Assembly: GCA_020718785.1 (NCBI GenBank)
Contig: DYRK01000065.1
Location: 1 to 9,355 of the forward strand
Origin: Desulfatirhabdium butyrativorans
GTDB lineage: Bacteria; Desulfobacterota; Desulfobacteria; Desulfobacterales; DYRK01
Length of the DNA stretch: 9,355 nucleotides
Reading direction: 5' to 3'
The stretch's first letter is position 1; each line of letters starts with the position of its first letter. Below are positions 1-5,538 of this stretch, in pieces. The notes beneath the pieces were generated by a model, which saw nothing but the letters and a program-made list of their open reading frames with translations, was not told the DNA's origin and made no database searches. The position numbers and the translations under genes were made by a program.

Positions 1-24
1 AAACCCGAAAAGGAGCAATCAGTC

Positions 25-249
25 ATGTGCCTTGCCATACCGTCTAAAATCGTAAAAATTGAAAATACCCTTGCAACCATAGACGTGGAGGGCGTCAGGA
101 GAGATGTGAGCATTCTTCTTCTCGAAGATGCTCAGATCGGAGATTATGTCATTGTTCATGCCGGTTTTGCCATACACAAAATAGACGAAGCTGCTGCAAG
201 GGAATCGCTGCAACTGCTTCGTGAGGCTGTTTCCATGATGGAAAACTGA
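25..249 (+). CDS. hypC: HypC/HybG/HupF-family hydrogenase maturation chaperone
   Basis: The 74-residue product begins MCLAIPSK, the family signature in which Cys2 becomes the functional N-terminal residue after Met removal. The usual beta-rich body follows, with the conserved block HAGFAIHKID at about 45-54 and a C-terminal helix. Length matches the family (about 70-90). HypC works in the cytoplasm with HypD, passing the Fe(CN)2CO group to the large subunit of [NiFe] hydrogenase. An AAAAGGAG ribosome site at 8-15 lies 9 bases before the ATG. The next gene is on the opposite strand and a terminator follows, so this is the last gene of an operon whose other hyp genes, if present, lie left of the window. 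The family call is secure; that further hyp genes are upstream is inference. Confidence 0.95.
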   Translation: MCLAIPSKIVKIENTLATIDVEGVRRDVSILLLEDAQIGDYVIVHAGFAIHKIDEAAARESLQLLREAVSMMEN

Positions 250-265
250 ATTCCCCCGCTGTTAA

Positions 266-303
266 AAAAAGAGACAAAACAGGAATCTGCTTTGCCTCTT
301 TTT
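266..303. terminator. Shared hairpin terminator between convergent hypC and tolC-like gene
   Basis: Arms 266-282 and 287-303 (17 bases each) enclose the 4-base loop GAAT, with an A run on the left and a T run on the right. As minus-strand RNA every position pairs, two of them as G-U, and the RNA ends in a U run (complement of 264-270): a textbook intrinsic terminator for the tolC-like gene. As plus-strand RNA the same two positions become A-C mismatches, so it is weaker but still plausible behind hypC. Confidence 0.8.
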
Positions 304-359
304 GATGGACTGCGGTTCATTTGATTTCGGTGGTTTTCCATTTCAGAAAATCATCTGTT

Positions 360-1652
360 TCAGAAATCATCAGTCATCCGCACCAATCCGTAATAATCCG
401 TGAACAACTCGTTTTTGGCGTTGATGAAGTTATATCTTGCTCTTGCAAGATAATAGATAGCGTCTAAAACATCGGCTGCTGTTTCTACGCCTTCTTTAAA
501 AGAAATATCTGTTATCCTGAGATTTTCTTCTGCCTGTGAGATGCTGCTTTCCGCAACTTTCAGATTTTTCAGCGACACTTCGTAATCCAGAAGCACATTC
601 TTCAGACCGGTACTCAGAGTCTTCTTTAACTCATAAAGATCACGCCCCGCTGTTTCGACTTCAAGATTTGCTTTTGCCACAGAAGAATCTTTTTTGTATC
701 CGTCAAAAAGATTTATTTTGGCATTGAGCTGCACGCGTATTTCATCATCACTGTCACCGCCCGCGCCGACAGCGTAGTTGTCTCCGGATTTCCGATAGCT
801 CCCGGCAATATCAACAGAAGGATAATACGCCGAGTCGGCGATTTTCACTCCGAATTTCTTTGACTGCAACACAGTTTCAATGGCTTTTATCTCATTCCGT
901 TTTTCAAACATCCGGGATTCGTAAAAATCAAAATCTTTTACTCCCGGTATCTCATCAAATTCATTGAAGCTCAGTTCTTCCGCGTCAACATCGGCATCTG
1001 TCTCACGTTCAATGCGGTTGACACTTTTTTTAAATTCAGCTTCTGCTTTTTTCAGTCTCTGATCAGCATCATCCATCTGAACCTTGATTTTCAGCAGATC
1101 ATTTTTTTTTATCAGACCGACACTGTACATATTTTTCGAATCTTCATGGCGTTTTTGAAGCAGCCGGTATTCATCCTCGGCAACTTTCAGACTGCTTTTT
1201 TTCCCGAAAATATCCAGATACCGGAGAGCCACCGCGTACCGGATATCCTGAATAATACTTTCCAATTCGTATTCTTTGGCTTTTTTAAGCAGCCCTGCCG
1301 CGGTCACATTGTACTCATCTTTGAATCCGGAAAAGATATTGCAGGTAACAGCTCCTCTGACCGCGCTGTTTTCCTGCTTCTCGCTCGTGCTGTCTTCGTC
1401 CAGCCGGTTTGCGGTATAGGAAGCGTCAACAGACGGGAGAAATGCACTCCGGGCAATAACCTCATCCATTTCGCCCTTTCGGACATCCATCCGGTATTTT
1501 TCCACAACTTTCCGATTGGCAACAGCCTTATCCTGCAAGGCTTTCAGGGATTCGCTTCGCGCTGTTCCCGGCAGCATCAGTATGAAAATCACCATAAATT
1601 TAATTACAAAATCACATAACCTGCTGTTCTTTATATTTCTGCATTGCACCAT
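360..1652 (-). CDS. TolC-family outer-membrane efflux protein
   Basis: The 430-residue product fits the TolC/OEP family (about 420-490): an outer-membrane beta-barrel with a periplasmic alpha-helical tunnel, working with an inner-membrane pump and a HlyD/MFP adaptor. A hydrophobic stretch at about 14-28 followed by GTARS-E looks like a Sec signal peptide cut near residue 33. The family's two-fold repeat shows as FLPSV..SY (71-79) matched by YYPSVDIAGSY (276-286), and by INLFDGYK (313-320). Long charged helices lie at about 118-215 and 322-380. The C-terminal part has the typical FKEGVETAADVLDA and ARARYNFINAKNEL pattern (385-416). GGAGG at 1660-1664 is 7 bases before the ATG and supports this start over Met20. 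No pump or adaptor gene is adjacent; the only adaptor-like protein in the window is the 5539-7986 product. Its transport substrate cannot be told. Confidence 0.9.
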   Translation of the reverse strand: MVQCRNIKNSRLCDFVIKFMVIFILMLPGTARSESLKALQDKAVANRKVVEKYRMDVRKGEMDEVIARSAFLPSVDASYTANRLDEDSTSEKQENSAVRGAVTCNIFSGFKDEYNVTAAGLLKKAKEYELESIIQDIRYAVALRYLDIFGKKSSLKVAEDEYRLLQKRHEDSKNMYSVGLIKKNDLLKIKVQMDDADQRLKKAEAEFKKSVNRIERETDADVDAEELSFNEFDEIPGVKDFDFYESRMFEKRNEIKAIETVLQSKKFGVKIADSAYYPSVDIAGSYRKSGDNYAVGAGGDSDDEIRVQLNAKINLFDGYKKDSSVAKANLEVETAGRDLYELKKTLSTGLKNVLLDYEVSLKNLKVAESSISQAEENLRITDISFKEGVETAADVLDAIYYLARARYNFINAKNELFTDYYGLVRMTDDF

Positions 1653-1893
1653 CTGCCTGCCTCCGTTTGTAAAAGCGATTGTCTGAGATATCCGACGGCA
1701 CCCGCCTGAAAGCGGTACTGCAAACTTTGCGATCTGCTGAAAATCCCCACGTCCCGACGCTCCGGCGCACTGCTGTTAAGTTAAACGGGAGGAGTGCTGA
1801 AATGCCAATTTTATAAGATAGGTTTAGCACACACGATTAAATTGATAGCAATGACTCAGAGCGCGGGAACGGGAAAGTCATATTGTTCTGTCA
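1653..1893. other. Intergenic region upstream of tolC-like gene
   Basis: These 241 bases hold no credible gene. There is one copy of a dispersed repeat (1702-1725, listed separately). TATAAA reads on the minus strand at 1815-1810 and could be a -10 element for the tolC-like gene, but I see no good -35 for it. A GGAGGAG followed by ATG at 1802 on the plus strand opens only four codons. I see no terminator hairpin with a T run directly after the cobA-hemD stop. Confidence 0.5.
1702..1725 (-). repeat. Dispersed repeat half-site (matches 8046-8069)
   Basis: This 24-base block matches 8046-8069 at 21 of 24 positions, in the same orientation on the plus strand. The shared core is CGCCTGAAAGCG, whose complement contains CGCTTTCAGGCG. 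At 8020-8057 the related block is part of a perfect palindrome; here only one arm is present. It looks like one member of a dispersed genomic repeat rather than a regulatory site specific to one gene. Confidence 0.55.
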
Positions 1894-3435
1894 TCAAGAA
1901 CTGTAATAACTCTGAATGGCTTCGCACAATCCCGGTATGGTAAATGATTCCGCGGTGATACGGACATCAAAGCCCAGTTCCTTTGCCGTATCGGAAGTAA
2001 TCGGACCGATGCTTGCAACAGTGACGCCCTGCATCAGCGTCCTGAATTCCTCATCTCCGGAAGGAAGAAGTTTTCTGAAATTCTTCACGGTAGAAGAACT
2101 CGTAAAGGTGACAATATCAATGCTTCCCTCTTTAAGCCGGCTGATGAGAATTTCTGCATTTTCAATGTCTTCCACAGTGCAGTAAGCCGTGACTTCATCC
2201 ACTGTCGCGCCCATTTTTGTCAATTCCGCAGGCAGAACCGGTCTGGCTTCCCCGGCGCGGGGCAGCAGGATTTTTTTGCCTCTTACGGCTTCATTTCCGA
2301 ATGCCTCAACCACGGATTCTGCCCGATAGCTTTCAGGGATAATATCGCTGTTGATGCCGAACTCACGAAGCTTTGCTGCTGTTGCCGGTCCTATGCTTGC
2401 AGTGCCTAAGTGATGCAATGCCCGGACATCTCTCCCGCTTTCAAACAGCCGTTCAAAAAAGAACTTCACTCCGTTGACACTGGTAAACACAATCCAGTCA
2501 TAATCGGAAAGGTGTTCAATCGCTGTATCGAGAGGAGTCCGATCTGCCGGAGGAATGACTTTGATAGTAGGACATTCTAAACAGGCCGCGCCCATATCTG
2601 ACAGTTGTTTCACGAGATCACTCGCCTGCTCCCGGGCCCGAGTTACCGCAATATGCTTTCCCATGAGAGGACGGTTTTCAAACCATTTCAGCGTTTCTCT
2701 CAGAAGAACGACTTTGCCTACCACAGTGATTGCCGGGGCTTTCAGACCGGCAGCTTTGACTCGTTCCGCAATGCTTCCGAGTGTTCCTGTAACCGTGACC
2801 TGTTCCGGAGTTGTTCCCCATCGTATCAATGCCACCGGCATATCCGGACTCATGCCGTGTTCAATCAGGTTGCAAGTGATTGCAGGCAGATTCTTGACTC
2901 CCATGAAAAACACAATAGTTCCAATGCCTTTTGCCAAAGCAGACCAGTCAATTCCCGATGTCTCTTTGTTCGGGTCTTCATGACCTGTCACAAACGCGAC
3001 CGTAGGCGTAAATTCCCTGTGCGTCAGCGGAATTCCGGCATAAGCAGCCGCGGCAATCGCCGATGTCACGCCCGGAACAATTTCAAAAGGAATTCCTTCT
3101 TTTACCAGAACTTCCGCTTCTTCGCCGCCGCGCCCGAAAATAAAGGGATCGCCGCCTTTGAGCCGGGTGACAGTCCTGCCTTGTTTTGCCTTCTCTGCGA
3201 TCAGGGCATTGATACAGTCCTGAGACAGGGTGTGATCTCCGCCTTTTTTCCCGACATAGACCATTTCGGCATTTTCCGCCGCGTATTTCAGAAGAGCCGG
3301 AGCTGCGAGATAGTCATAGATAATCACTTGCGCGGTTCTGATACATTCCAGCCCTTTTACCGTAATCAGCCCCGGATCGCCGGGTCCCGCGCCTACCAGA
3401 TACACTTTGCCCGTAGGTAATTGTCTGTTTGTCAT
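1894..3435 (-). CDS. cobA-hemD: Fused uroporphyrinogen-III C-methyltransferase / uroporphyrinogen-III synthase
   Basis: The 513-residue product joins two enzymes. Residues about 8-250 are the SAM-dependent methyltransferase (SUMT): GAGPGDPG (15-22), RLKGGDPFIFGRGGEE (91-106) and PGVTSAIAAAAYAGIPLTHR (121-140) are its signatures. It methylates uroporphyrinogen III at C2 and C7 to precorrin-2, the entry to sirohaem and cobalamin. Residues about 255-513 are uroporphyrinogen-III synthase, beginning LMGKHIAVTRA and containing DWIVFTSVNGVKFFF and a second-lobe IVTFTSSSTVKNF; it cyclises hydroxymethylbilane with inversion of ring D. Such fusions are known in Desulfobacterota and Firmicutes. The start overlaps the hemC stop (ATGA, 3435-3432), implying translational coupling and handover of the unstable product. 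Both halves look complete. No CysG-type dehydrogenase/ferrochelatase domain is attached. Confidence 0.96.
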   Translation of the reverse strand: MTNRQLPTGKVYLVGAGPGDPGLITVKGLECIRTAQVIIYDYLAAPALLKYAAENAEMVYVGKKGGDHTLSQDCINALIAEKAKQGRTVTRLKGGDPFIFGRGGEEAEVLVKEGIPFEIVPGVTSAIAAAAYAGIPLTHREFTPTVAFVTGHEDPNKETSGIDWSALAKGIGTIVFFMGVKNLPAITCNLIEHGMSPDMPVALIRWGTTPEQVTVTGTLGSIAERVKAAGLKAPAITVVGKVVLLRETLKWFENRPLMGKHIAVTRAREQASDLVKQLSDMGAACLECPTIKVIPPADRTPLDTAIEHLSDYDWIVFTSVNGVKFFFERLFESGRDVRALHHLGTASIGPATAAKLREFGINSDIIPESYRAESVVEAFGNEAVRGKKILLPRAGEARPVLPAELTKMGATVDEVTAYCTVEDIENAEILISRLKEGSIDIVTFTSSSTVKNFRKLLPSGDEEFRTLMQGVTVASIGPITSDTAKELGFDVRITAESFTIPGLCEAIQSYYSS

Positions 3436-4364
3436 AATTTAGCTGTCAGTTTTTCCAGTATCTGTTTTGCTCCCCTAGAGAGCATAGTCTCTGCCAATTT
3501 TATGCCGATGCTTTCGGATTCTGTGACAGGACCTGAAAGCCTGTCCCGTATCACGGCGGTTCCGTCCGGTTCTGCTACCAGCCCGCTGAGAACAAAAAGA
3601 TTCTCTTCGATTTTTCCATGCGCGGCAACGGGAATCTGGCATCCGCCTTCAAGCCGGTTCAGAAATGCCCGTTCCCCTGTAACCGTAATCCGTGTCTCAG
3701 GGTCATCCAATCCTGCAATGAGAGAAGCGATGTACGAGTCATTCTCGCGGGTCTCGATACACAGCGCGCCCTGACCGGCAGCCGGCAGCATTATCTCTTC
3801 ATTCAGATATTCGGTGATTCGGTCTTCAAGCCGAAGACGTATCAGCCCTGCCGCGGCTAAAATCACTGCGTCCATAAGCCCTGTTTGCAGTTTTTTCAGA
3901 CGCGTGTCGAGATTTCCTCTTAACGGCGATATGAGCAGATCGGTCCGTTTATACCGCAATTGTGCGGAGCGGCGCAGACTGCCTGTTCCCACAGTGCTTC
4001 CGGCCGGGAGTTCGTGGAACTTCAAGTTGTTTCGGGAAATCAGGACATCTTTGGGATTCTCACGTTTGGGAATCGCGGCGATACACAGTCCATCCGGAAT
4101 TTCGGCAGGCATGTCTTTCATGCTGTGAACCGCAAGATCAACTCGTCCGTCAAACAGAGCCTCTTCGATTTCCTTGACAAAAAGCCCCTTGCCGCCGATT
4201 TTGGCAAGAGGCACATCAAGAATTTTATCGCCTTTGGTCTTGATAATGACCAGTTCAACCGAAATATCCTGACTGCTGGATTCGAGCGCGGATTTTACCC
4301 AGTTTGCCTGCCAGAGAGCCAACTGGCTGCCGCGTGTTCCGATTTTGATATGTCGTGTTCCCAT
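3432..4364 (-). CDS. hemC: Hydroxymethylbilane synthase (porphobilinogen deaminase)
   Basis: The 310-residue product condenses four porphobilinogens into linear hydroxymethylbilane in the cytoplasm. Visible family marks are the N-terminal IKIGTRGSQLALWQA (6-20), HSMKDMP with catalytic Asp84 (80-86), the arginine-rich GTGSLRRSAQL (127-136), PLRGNLDTRLKKL (147-159), LPAAGQGAL (193-201), and LEGGCQIPVAAH (238-249), where Cys242 binds the dipyrromethane cofactor. An in-frame ATG at 4469 would add 35 residues inside the upstream gene, but the family begins directly before the IGTRGSQLAL block. The chosen ATG at 4364 overlaps the preceding stop as TGATG. With no good ribosome site of its own, it is probably translated by coupling to the zinc-ribbon gene. 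Confidence 0.96.
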   Translation of the reverse strand: MGTRHIKIGTRGSQLALWQANWVKSALESSSQDISVELVIIKTKGDKILDVPLAKIGGKGLFVKEIEEALFDGRVDLAVHSMKDMPAEIPDGLCIAAIPKRENPKDVLISRNNLKFHELPAGSTVGTGSLRRSAQLRYKRTDLLISPLRGNLDTRLKKLQTGLMDAVILAAAGLIRLRLEDRITEYLNEEIMLPAAGQGALCIETRENDSYIASLIAGLDDPETRITVTGERAFLNRLEGGCQIPVAAHGKIEENLFVLSGLVAEPDGTAVIRDRLSGPVTESESIGIKLAETMLSRGAKQILEKLTAKL

Positions 4365-4591
4365 CAGTGGCAGCTCGCGCAACTGTGAGATGAACATCCG
4401 CTGCATGAGGAATCGGCCGCGGTGCGTTTTGTGGTCTGGCCGGAGCCGCCTTTGCTCACAAAACCGCACGCGGACATCAGCCTGCTGACCTCTTTGGTGT
4501 TGCAGACAGGACAGGCAGGCTGATCTTTTCCGAAAACCAGATATTCAAAATTTTTGTCGCATTTATCGCAATGATATTCGTAAATCGGCAT
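4364..4591 (-). CDS. FmdB-type putative regulatory zinc-ribbon protein
   Basis: The 75-residue product begins MPIYEYHCDKC, the hallmark of the FmdB/CxxC_CxxC_SSSS family, with a zinc ribbon formed by C8-x2-C11 and C27-x2-C30. A second cluster of cysteines ends the protein (C63, C66, C71, C74, in a Ser/Cys/His-rich tail). The family takes its name from a gene linked to formamidase/amidase regulation, but its molecular role is not established. AGGAG at 4600-4604 lies 8 bases before the ATG. It is the first gene of the operon and its stop shares a base with the hemC start. Metal or redox sensing linked to tetrapyrrole synthesis is only a guess. The family call is secure; function is unknown. Confidence 0.88.
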   Translation of the reverse strand: MPIYEYHCDKCDKNFEYLVFGKDQPACPVCNTKEVSRLMSACGFVSKGGSGQTTKRTAADSSCSGCSSHSCASCH

Positions 4592-4655
4592 TTTTCTTTC
4601 TCCTTTATGAGATTCTGTTCAGTCCCGTGAGGACCGGTTTATTTTATTTGCCAAG

Positions 4656-4683
4656 ATGATAATCATTAATGTCGGATTATCAA
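4656..4683 (-). promoter_or_regulatory. Candidate promoter of the zinc-ribbon/hemC/cobA-hemD operon with Fur-box-like palindrome
   Basis: Reading the minus strand, TTGATA (4683-4678) and TATCAT (4661-4656) are separated by 16 bases, a fair sigma70-type pair about 65 bases upstream of the zinc-ribbon ATG. The -10 lies inside the perfect palindrome ATGATAATCAT (4656-4666). This is the central 11 bases of the classical 19-bp Fur consensus, and about 14 of 19 positions agree overall. Iron-dependent repression of tetrapyrrole synthesis would make sense, but the site is predicted from sequence only. Confidence 0.45.
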
Positions 4684-4963
4684 GTTTTCGGTTACTGCCG
4701 TACAGACAGGGTTCAGAATTCAATCAAAGATTTCTAAGGATTACAGATCATCGGGAATCGGAATCAGGCATGACCGCGGCGCGGAGATTGTCCGCTTTTT
4801 CAGCTTGAGAATGCCGGATATTTATCAGATTATTCCTTACTTTTCTGTCTGACAGAATTATATTTATAAAGTCAATATATTTTTTTGACAATTAATTGAA
4901 AAATTATGATAACCTATTGTTACGCTGATTAAAACATATTTTTAATTTTTGATAAAAAAAGAC
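4684..4963. other. AT-rich intergenic region, no confident gene
   Basis: No gene is supported here. A 50-codon plus-strand frame (ATG 4656, stop 4806-4808) lacks a ribosome site, overlaps the minus-strand promoter and resembles no protein I know; it may be a remnant of a dispersed repeat. A perfect 15-base palindrome TTCTGTCTGACAGAA sits at 4843-4857, operator-like but unassigned. From about 4858 to 4963 the DNA is strongly AT-rich with runs of T and A, as expected upstream of a promoter. Confidence 0.5.
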
Positions 4964-4992
4964 TTGACAAAAGTAACATCTCCTGATGTAAT
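4964..4992 (+). promoter_or_regulatory. Strong sigma70-type promoter with internal operator-like palindrome
   Basis: TTGACA (4964-4969) is a perfect -35 and TGTAAT (4987-4992) matches the -10 at 5 of 6, with the ideal 17-base spacer; the DNA before it is AT-rich. Within it lies an imperfect palindrome, GTAACATC-TCCT-GATGTAAT (4973-4992, 6 of 8 pairs), overlapping the -10. That is a usual position for a repressor site, but the regulator is unknown. Transcription should start near 4999. It is the only good plus-strand promoter I see before the gene at 5539, which would give that gene a leader of about 540 bases. Confidence 0.6.
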
Positions 4993-5006
4993 AGTATATT
5001 TTACGG

Positions 5007-5111
5007 ATGGAAAGACGAGTCGTTTTATACAGATTTTCAGAAATTGAATATCCTCGGAGATTTACCCTGAAAGGATTCTTTAATCTGAGTAATGAGTTAA
5101 AAGAGGAGTAA
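5007..5111 (+). CDS. Possible small ORF or leader peptide, 34 codons
   Basis: An ATG about eight bases after the predicted transcription start opens 34 codons, ending TAA at 5109-5111. The peptide starts MERRVVLYRF and ends SNELKEE; it is basic at the front, aromatic in the middle and acidic at the end, with no Cys, no Gly-Gly motif and no signal peptide. There is no ribosome site before the ATG, so translation would have to be leaderless. The stop codon lies in the first hairpin of the repeat array, a layout like a leader peptide with an attenuator. It could equally be chance, or the front end of a gene cut off by the repeats. Confidence 0.22.
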   Translation: MERRVVLYRFSEIEYPRRFTLKGFFNLSNELKEE

Positions 5112-5132
5112 AACGGCTTTGCAAGCCGTTTT
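5110..5132. terminator. Terminator-like hairpin of repeat copy 1 (repeated at 5328-5350 and 5437-5459)
   Basis: Arms AAAACGGCTT and AAGCCGTTTT (10 bp, perfect) enclose the loop TGC, flanked by A and T runs, so RNA from either strand would form a GC-cored hairpin followed by four U. The same hairpin recurs at 5328-5350, and at 5437-5459 with loop TGT. At the 5232 copy the left arm is absent because of the inverted block. The U run is short, so partial termination or RNA folding is as likely as full termination. Confidence 0.4.
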
Positions 5133-5189
5133 GTGTCTGCTTCAGCAAAACAGTTTGAAAAATTGTCCGGCAGTGCCGAAACGATTTGC

Positions 5190-5229
5190 AAAATCGTTTT
5201 ACTGTAAAACGCCCCTGCTTAAAACAGAC
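5190..5229 (-). repeat. Inverted 40-bp block inside repeat copy 1
   Basis: The 40 bases between GATTTGC and GCAAGCC match the reverse complement of the block at the same place in copy 2 (5299-5338) at 37 of 40 positions; 5408-5447 in copy 3 has the normal orientation. The block is bounded by TTGC on the left and GCAA on the right, a short inverted repeat. The array period of 109 is unchanged. Two of the three differences restore pairing with the neighbouring CGATTT, giving a perfect 9-bp hairpin (5179-5187 with 5191-5199). Confidence 0.8.
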
Positions 5230-5538
5230 GCAAGCCGTTTTGTGTCTGCTTCAGAAGAACGGTTTGAAAAATTGTCCGGCAGTGCCGAAACGATTTGCGT
5301 CTGTTTTAAGCAGGGGCGTTTTACTGTAAAACGGCTTTGCAAGCCGTTTTGTGTCTGTTTCAGCAAAACAGTCTGAAAAATTGTCCGGCAGTGCCGAAAC
5401 GATTTGCGTCTGTTTTAAGCAGGGGCGTTTTACTGTAAAACGGCTTTGTAAGCCGTTTTGTGTCTGTTTCAGCAAAACAGTTTGAAAAATTTTCCGATAG
5501 CACAGATGAGTTATATATGAACTCAGGATTGAGGTAAT

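Larger units (their letters stand above)
5109..5496 (+). repeat. Tandem array of a 109-bp hairpin-rich unit (about 3.6 copies)
   Basis: The landmark AAGCCGTTTTGTGTCTG starts at 5123, 5232, 5341 and 5450, exactly 109 bases apart each time. Each unit carries short inverted repeats: AAAACGGCTT/AAGCCGTTTT, CGTTTTA/TAAAACG, a CTGTTT/AAAACAG type pair, and CGGCA-G-TGCCG. Copies are nearly identical, except that the block after the first GATTTGC is inverted (listed separately). The last copy stops in TCCG at about 5496. Frames are largely open on both strands, but 109 is not a multiple of 3, so each copy shifts frame and the array is not coding. Confidence 0.9.

Noticed and set aside
1788..1815. GGAGGAG followed by ATG on the plus strand
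   Set aside because: Opens only four codons before a stop and leads into an AT-rich stretch.
2605..3420. 271-codon plus-strand frame opposite cobA-hemD
   Set aside because: Antisense shadow of a gene with clear family motifs; its translation has no recognisable domain.
4365..4469. N-terminal extension of hemC from the ATG at 4469
   Set aside because: The extra 35 residues lie in the zinc-ribbon gene and have no family counterpart; the ATG at 4364 is directly before the conserved HemC N-terminus.
4656..4808. 50-codon plus-strand ORF
   Set aside because: No ribosome site, overlaps the opposite-strand promoter, and has no recognisable protein features.
4843..4857. LexA-type operator at the TTCTGTCTGACAGAA palindrome
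   Set aside because: The CTGT and ACAG halves are only three bases apart, not the eight of the enterobacterial LexA box, and no SOS gene is nearby.
5109..5496. CRISPR array
   Set aside because: The whole 109-bp unit repeats, with no variable spacers between short constant repeats.
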